64,000 nucleotides of DNA, from NCBI RefSeq assembly GCF_018688355.1, contig NZ_CP061317.1, positions 1,000,091 to 1,064,090 on the forward strand, written 5' to 3'. Position 1 is the stretch's first letter. Each line of letters opens with the position of its first letter. Position numbers and translations under genes: made by a program. The notes under the pieces were generated by a model. It did not search any database, was not told the DNA's origin, and saw only the letters and a program-made list of their open reading frames with translations. This DNA comes from Polynucleobacter sp. AP-Elch-400A-B2. GTDB lineage: Bacteria; Pseudomonadota; Gammaproteobacteria; Burkholderiales; Burkholderiaceae. Positions 60,336 to 64,000 of the stretch are shown piece by piece.

Positions 60336-61199
60336 ATGAGTGTATTTAAGTTATGTGGTTTTGATGTTGGCTTAGACCATCGCTTCTTTTTGATTGCAGG
60401 ACCTTGCGTTATTGAGTCCGAGCAATCCGCCTTGGATATCGCAGGTGAGCTCAAAGAGATTACCGCTGCGCTTGGTATTCCATTTATTTATAAGTCTTCT
60501 TTTGATAAAGCCAATCGCTCCTCTGGAACTTCTTTCCGCGGCTTAGGTATGGAGAAGGGCCTGGAAATTCTGGCTCGGGTGAAGCGTGAGATTGGTGTGC
60601 CGGTCTTGACTGACATCCATGACATTAGTGAAATTGTGCCCGTATCAAAAGTAGTGGATGTGCTTCAAACTCCCGCTTTTTTGTGCAGGCAAACGGATTT
60701 CATACGGGCTTGCGCTCAAAGTGGCAAGCCAGTGAATTTCAAGAAGGGTCAATTTTTATCCCCTCATGAAATGCTCAACGTGATTGATAAAGCACGTGCA
60801 GCAGCTAAAGAAGTAAATCTGCCAGATCAATTTATGGTTTGTGAGCGTGGCGCTTCATTTGGCTACAACAACTTAGTTTCTGATATGCGTAGTTTGGCTA
60901 TTTTGCGTGAAGCAAAAGCGCCAGTCGTATTTGATGCCACCCATTCAGTGCAGCTTCCTGGTGGTCAAGGCAATGCCAGTGGTGGCCAACGTGAATTTGT
61001 TCCTGTCCTGGCACGTGCTGCTGTTGCAGTAGGCATCAGTGGTTTATTTATGGAGACGCACCCAGATCCAGCTAAAGCACTTTCTGATGGCCCAAATGCT
61101 GTGCCATTGAACCGTATCAAAGAATTACTTGAGTCTTTAGTGGCAATTGATTCTGTTGTGAAGAAGCCTGGATCGTTTTTAGAAGACAGTTTTAAGTAA
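60336..61199 (+). CDS. kdsA: 3-deoxy-8-phosphooctulonate (KDO-8-P) synthase
   Basis: A 287-residue enzyme condensing PEP with arabinose 5-phosphate for lipopolysaccharide. FLIAGPCVIESEQSALDIA and FIYKSSFDKANRSSG bind substrates, and VFDATHSVQLPGGQG is a late signature. AGGAGA precedes the ATG, 9 bp after pyrG. In VNFKKGQFLSPHEM the metal-dependent enzymes have K-A-x-N-x-x-x-x-W/K-type variation, and the metal class was not decided here. Confidence 0.95.
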   Translation: MSVFKLCGFDVGLDHRFFLIAGPCVIESEQSALDIAGELKEITAALGIPFIYKSSFDKANRSSGTSFRGLGMEKGLEILARVKREIGVPVLTDIHDISEIVPVSKVVDVLQTPAFLCRQTDFIRACAQSGKPVNFKKGQFLSPHEMLNVIDKARAAAKEVNLPDQFMVCERGASFGYNNLVSDMRSLAILREAKAPVVFDATHSVQLPGGQGNASGGQREFVPVLARAAVAVGISGLFMETHPDPAKALSDGPNAVPLNRIKELLESLVAIDSVVKKPGSFLEDSFK

Positions 61200-61232
61200 C
61201 ACCCCATATTCATTTAATTTAGGAGAAGGTGC

Positions 61233-62519
61233 ATGAGCGCCATTGTTGACATCATCGGTAGAGAAATTCTGGATTCACGCGGCAATCCCACAGTGGAATG
61301 CGATGTATTACTTGAATCGGGCGTGATGGGGCGAGCTGCAGTGCCTTCAGGCGCATCGACTGGTTCACGGGAAGCGATTGAGCTGCGTGATGGAGATCAA
61401 GCGCGTTACTTAGGTAAGGGCGTACTTAAAGCTGTTCAAAATATCAATATCGAGATCGCTGAATCCATTTTGGGCCTTGATGCAAGTGAACAAGCATTTC
61501 TTGATCACACCTTGATCGAGCTGGACGGAACGCATAACAAAGCACGCTTAGGCGCAAATGCAACTTTAGCTGTTTCTATGGCTGTAGCGCGCGCTGCTGC
61601 AGAAGAAGCTGGTTTGCCTTTGTATCGCTACTTTGGTGGATCAGGTGGTATGCAATTACCTGTGCCGATGATGAACATCGTCAATGGCGGTGCTCACGCA
61701 AATAATAGTCTTGATATTCAGGAATTCATGGTGATGCCAGTAGGGGCGCAAAGCTTCCGTGAAGCACTTCGCTGTGGTGCTGAAATCTTCCATGAGTTAA
61801 AAAAGATTCTGGGTGCTCAAGGCATGCCAACCACTGTTGGAGATGAGGGTGGCTTTGCACCTAACTTTAAGAGCAATCAAGAGTGCTTGCAAACCATCAT
61901 GAAGGCAATTGAGGGCGCTGGTTACCAAGCTGGTGAAGATGTCTTGCTAGCATTGGATTGCGCTGCTAGTGAATTCTATAAAGACGGTAAGTACCACTTG
62001 GCAGGTGAAGGATTGCAACTCACTTCAAGCGAATTCTCCGACTATCTTGGTAATTTGGCTGATCAATTCCCAATCGTATCGATTGAGGATGGTATGCATG
62101 AGAGTGACTGGGATGGATGGGCAGACATCACTCAAAAATTGGGCAAGAAGATTCAATTGGTTGGTGATGACCTCTTCGTTACTAATACTCGTATTCTCAA
62201 GGAAGGGATTGAGAAGGGCATTGCTAACTCCATCCTGATCAAGATTAATCAAATTGGCACCTTAACTGAGACCTTTGCTGCGATTGAAATGGCGAAGCGC
62301 GCTAATTACACGGCCGTCATTTCGCATCGCTCTGGTGAAACTGAAGACAGTACCATTGCTGATATTGCTGTTGGTACAAATGCAGGTCAGATTAAGACCG
62401 GCTCTTTGTCACGCTCGGATCGGATTGCCAAGTACAACCAGTTATTGCGCATTGAAGAAGACTTGGGTGATGTTGCTAGCTACCCAGGTAAGTCGGTTTT
62501 CTATAACCTCAAACGCTAA
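61233..62519 (+). CDS. eno: Enolase
   Basis: A 428-residue glycolytic enzyme that also serves in the RNA degradosome of many proteobacteria. The start is IVDIIGREILDSRGNPTVEC. MMNIVNGGAHANNSLDIQEF and the metal ligands in LALDCAASEFY and SIEDGMHESDWDGW are present, and ISHRSGETEDSTIADIAVG contains the catalytic loop. AGGAGA is well spaced before the ATG. Confidence 0.97.
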   Translation: MSAIVDIIGREILDSRGNPTVECDVLLESGVMGRAAVPSGASTGSREAIELRDGDQARYLGKGVLKAVQNINIEIAESILGLDASEQAFLDHTLIELDGTHNKARLGANATLAVSMAVARAAAEEAGLPLYRYFGGSGGMQLPVPMMNIVNGGAHANNSLDIQEFMVMPVGAQSFREALRCGAEIFHELKKILGAQGMPTTVGDEGGFAPNFKSNQECLQTIMKAIEGAGYQAGEDVLLALDCAASEFYKDGKYHLAGEGLQLTSSEFSDYLGNLADQFPIVSIEDGMHESDWDGWADITQKLGKKIQLVGDDLFVTNTRILKEGIEKGIANSILIKINQIGTLTETFAAIEMAKRANYTAVISHRSGETEDSTIADIAVGTNAGQIKTGSLSRSDRIAKYNQLLRIEEDLGDVASYPGKSVFYNLKR

Positions 62520-62540
62520 TTACTAGTTAGCCTTTAGTTC

Positions 62541-62864
62541 ATGCGCATTGTCATCTACTCGATGCTGTTATTGCTAATCGCAATACAGTACCCGCTTTGG
62601 TTGGGTAAGGGTGGATGGCTGAAGGTATACGAGATGGAGAAGCAGCTTGAGTTACAACAGGCTAAAAATAGCCTGTTGAGCTTGCGTAATGCCAAACTCA
62701 CTGGCGATGTTAAGGATTTAAAAGATGGTACCCGCGCGATTGAAGAGCGGGCTCGGGTGGAGCATGGGATGCTTAGAGAGGGTGAATTCTTTGTACAAAT
62801 CCTACCAAGCGAAAAATCTGCCTCTAATACTGCTGATGGCGTAAAGCCAACTATAACAAAATAG
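62541..62864 (+). CDS. ftsB: Cell division protein FtsB
   Basis: A 107-residue bitopic membrane protein of the FtsQLB complex. One membrane helix (residues 5-19) is followed by a coiled coil (QLELQQAKNSLLSLRNAKL) and the family motif ERARVEHGMLREGEFFVQ. Its place after eno is standard. Confidence 0.93.
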   Translation: MRIVIYSMLLLLIAIQYPLWLGKGGWLKVYEMEKQLELQQAKNSLLSLRNAKLTGDVKDLKDGTRAIEERARVEHGMLREGEFFVQILPSEKSASNTADGVKPTITK

Positions 62865-62883
62865 TAACTAAGCCATAAATCAC

Positions 62884-63849
62884 TTAATGCCCACTAGAGG
62901 GCGGTCTTGTAGCATCTGCTAATAGATCTGTTTTAAAGACCTGCCTACAATCAACCGCATCGAAGCGATAGGCCTTTGCACAAAAATCGCACTCAGTTTC
63001 CACGGCGCCTTGCTCTGCAAGAATGCTTTCAACTTCTTCTTCGCCTAGCATTCTCAGAATATCGGCCACCTTGGTGCGTGAACAGCGGCAGCTAAAGCGA
63101 ATAGGGCGAGATGGGAAGCTTCGGACACCGCTTTCTGTGGACTCTTCTAAAAAGAGGCGGCGAAGGATAGTGTCCGGCGAAAGCGTGAGCAACTCTTCAT
63201 TGGTAATCGTTTCACCCAATGTCTGAATTCTGGCCCAACCTTCAGCCGCAAGTTGAGGATCAAGATGGGCATGACCCCCTGAATCTGGCAAGCGCTGCAA
63301 CAGCAATCCGCCGACATGGGTGTCATTGGATGCCAACCAAATGCGGGTATCCAATTGTTCTGAGTTTTGCATATACAGGGCAATCGCTTCGGCAGCGCTG
63401 GTAACAGGCTTAATGACGGTGCCGCGGTGCTCTTGAAGGGCCACGATCCCTTGGTAGGGCGCTTGACCAGGCTGACGGTCAGATGGATCTAGGGTGATTA
63501 CTAGACGCCCAGTATTATCTGCATCCAGTAACTCACCCAGAGTGGCATTAGGATCGATGCTGGCGGGGTCTACAGACAGTTTTACGGTAGCTCGCATGGT
63601 CAGGTCGGACTTGCATTCCACGACGAGAAGCTGAATAGGACCTTTACTTTGGGCTTGAATAATCAGCGTCCCATCAAATTTGAGGCTAGCGCTCAACAGG
63701 GTGGCTGCACCCACAAAATCACCCAGGATTCGCCTGATTACAGAGGGATCATTACGACGCTCTAATACAGCCTGCCAAGCACTGCTAATGGAAACAATCT
63801 CCCCGCGGACCGGGGCGCCATCACATATAAATACGAGTAATTCGTTCAT
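62884..63849 (-). CDS. hslO: Redox-regulated chaperone Hsp33
   Basis: A 321-residue chaperone activated by oxidation. The zinc switch uses C254-R-C256 and C287-D-F-C290 (FSCRCSRTK and ETECDFCAKAYRF). The N-terminal core carries RRILGDFVGAATLLSASLKF. An additional cysteine, C301 in AVDCRQ, lies beyond the zinc motif. It is convergent with ftsB and divergent from gltX. Confidence 0.94.
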   Translation of the reverse strand: MNELLVFICDGAPVRGEIVSISSAWQAVLERRNDPSVIRRILGDFVGAATLLSASLKFDGTLIIQAQSKGPIQLLVVECKSDLTMRATVKLSVDPASIDPNATLGELLDADNTGRLVITLDPSDRQPGQAPYQGIVALQEHRGTVIKPVTSAAEAIALYMQNSEQLDTRIWLASNDTHVGGLLLQRLPDSGGHAHLDPQLAAEGWARIQTLGETITNEELLTLSPDTILRRLFLEESTESGVRSFPSRPIRFSCRCSRTKVADILRMLGEEEVESILAEQGAVETECDFCAKAYRFDAVDCRQVFKTDLLADATRPPSSGH

Positions 63850-63926
63850 AAGTGAAAGTATCCACTTTTTTGACGATCAGAGTGCCAAATAATCAAATCT
63901 AAAGCTGACCTGAGATAATGCCAATT

Positions 63927-64000
63927 ATGCATATCAGAACACGTTTCGCCCCCAGTCCAACGGGCTTTATTCATTTGGGCAACCTTCGCAGCGCTTTATA
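63927..64000 (+). CDS. gltX: Glutamyl-tRNA synthetase (5' end only)
   Basis: The first 24 codons encode MHIRTRFAPSPTGFIHLGN, the class I synthetase start with the HIGH-like motif HLGN. The gene runs off the window. An in-frame ATG at 63918 would add MPI. GATAAT at 63914-63919 would give a leaderless mRNA for the 63927 start. Confidence 0.92.
   Translation, partial: MHIRTRFAPSPTGFIHLGNLRSAL

Noticed and set aside
1..64000. Mobile element, prophage, toxin-antitoxin or defence island
   Set aside because: No transposase, integrase, terminal repeats, restriction genes or CRISPR repeats were found. Base composition looks even and the gene content is core metabolism.

Overview
The window is an ordinary chromosomal segment of a betaproteobacterium, most likely a Polynucleobacter or a close Burkholderiaceae relative. 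The evidence is gene order and protein character: a mcm-meaB-pccB-pccA-VOC operon, tsaB-rimI-lplT-alr, phaC-phaB-phaR, tig-clpP-clpX-lon-ppiD, and pyrG-kdsA-eno-ftsB. Base composition by eye is in the mid-40s % GC, intergenic gaps are very short, and Bug-type solute receptors are present. Genus is an inference; no rRNA lies in the window. I see no insertion sequence, prophage, CRISPR array, integrase or recognisable defence locus. || Layout. 1-5 kb: a small catabolic group (zinc-independent MDR oxidoreductase, succinate-semialdehyde-type dehydrogenase, orphan Bug receptor, class III CoA-transferase). 5-9.5 kb: parE-parC (topoisomerase IV). 9.5-14.7 kb: XdhC, MobA-like, RidA, CoxE-like VWA and MoxR genes, then two small c-type cytochromes under a perfect FNR-type box. 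14.7-22.8 kb: an FCD-type GntR regulator divergent from a propionyl-CoA to succinyl-CoA operon. 22.8-29.9 kb: tsaB, rimI, a degenerate uracil-DNA-glycosylase/HolD-like protein, lplT, alr, bamD, rluD, pgeF. 30-35.7 kb: the polyhydroxybutyrate genes phaC-phaB-phaR, then rimO, then a thiolase. 35.7-41.4 kb: serB, mfd, ispD, ispF. 41.5-49.4 kb: tRNA-Leu(UAG), tig-clpP-clpX-lon, tRNA-Val(UAC), a PpiD-like protein. 49.4-64 kb: tesA-like, ybbA-like, purL, a SpeE-like methyltransferase-fold protein, acnB, pyrG-kdsA-eno-ftsB, hslO and the first codons of gltX. || How the genes work together. Propionyl-CoA is carboxylated (PccBA), epimerised (VOC protein) and isomerised (B12-dependent mutase kept active by MeaB) into the TCA cycle, to which AcnB also belongs. 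PhaC, PhaB and the thiolase store surplus acetyl-CoA as PHB, with PhaR as local sensor. Trigger factor, ClpXP, Lon, PpiD and Hsp33 form a proteostasis block. || No large undescribed system is visible. The observations most worth testing are small: (i) a UDG-fold protein at the rimI locus that has lost the UDG catalytic motifs and resembles DNA polymerase III psi (HolD); (ii) a PpiD whose parvulin domain appears to be missing; (iii) a perfect FNR box ahead of two cytochromes; (iv) T-tracts phased at 10 bp beside a possible heat-shock promoter for lon; (v) a bracketed promoter and PhaR-like site before phaR; and (vi) several -10 elements so close to start codons that leaderless mRNAs are likely, most strikingly in the 23-bp divergent gap between mfd and ispD.
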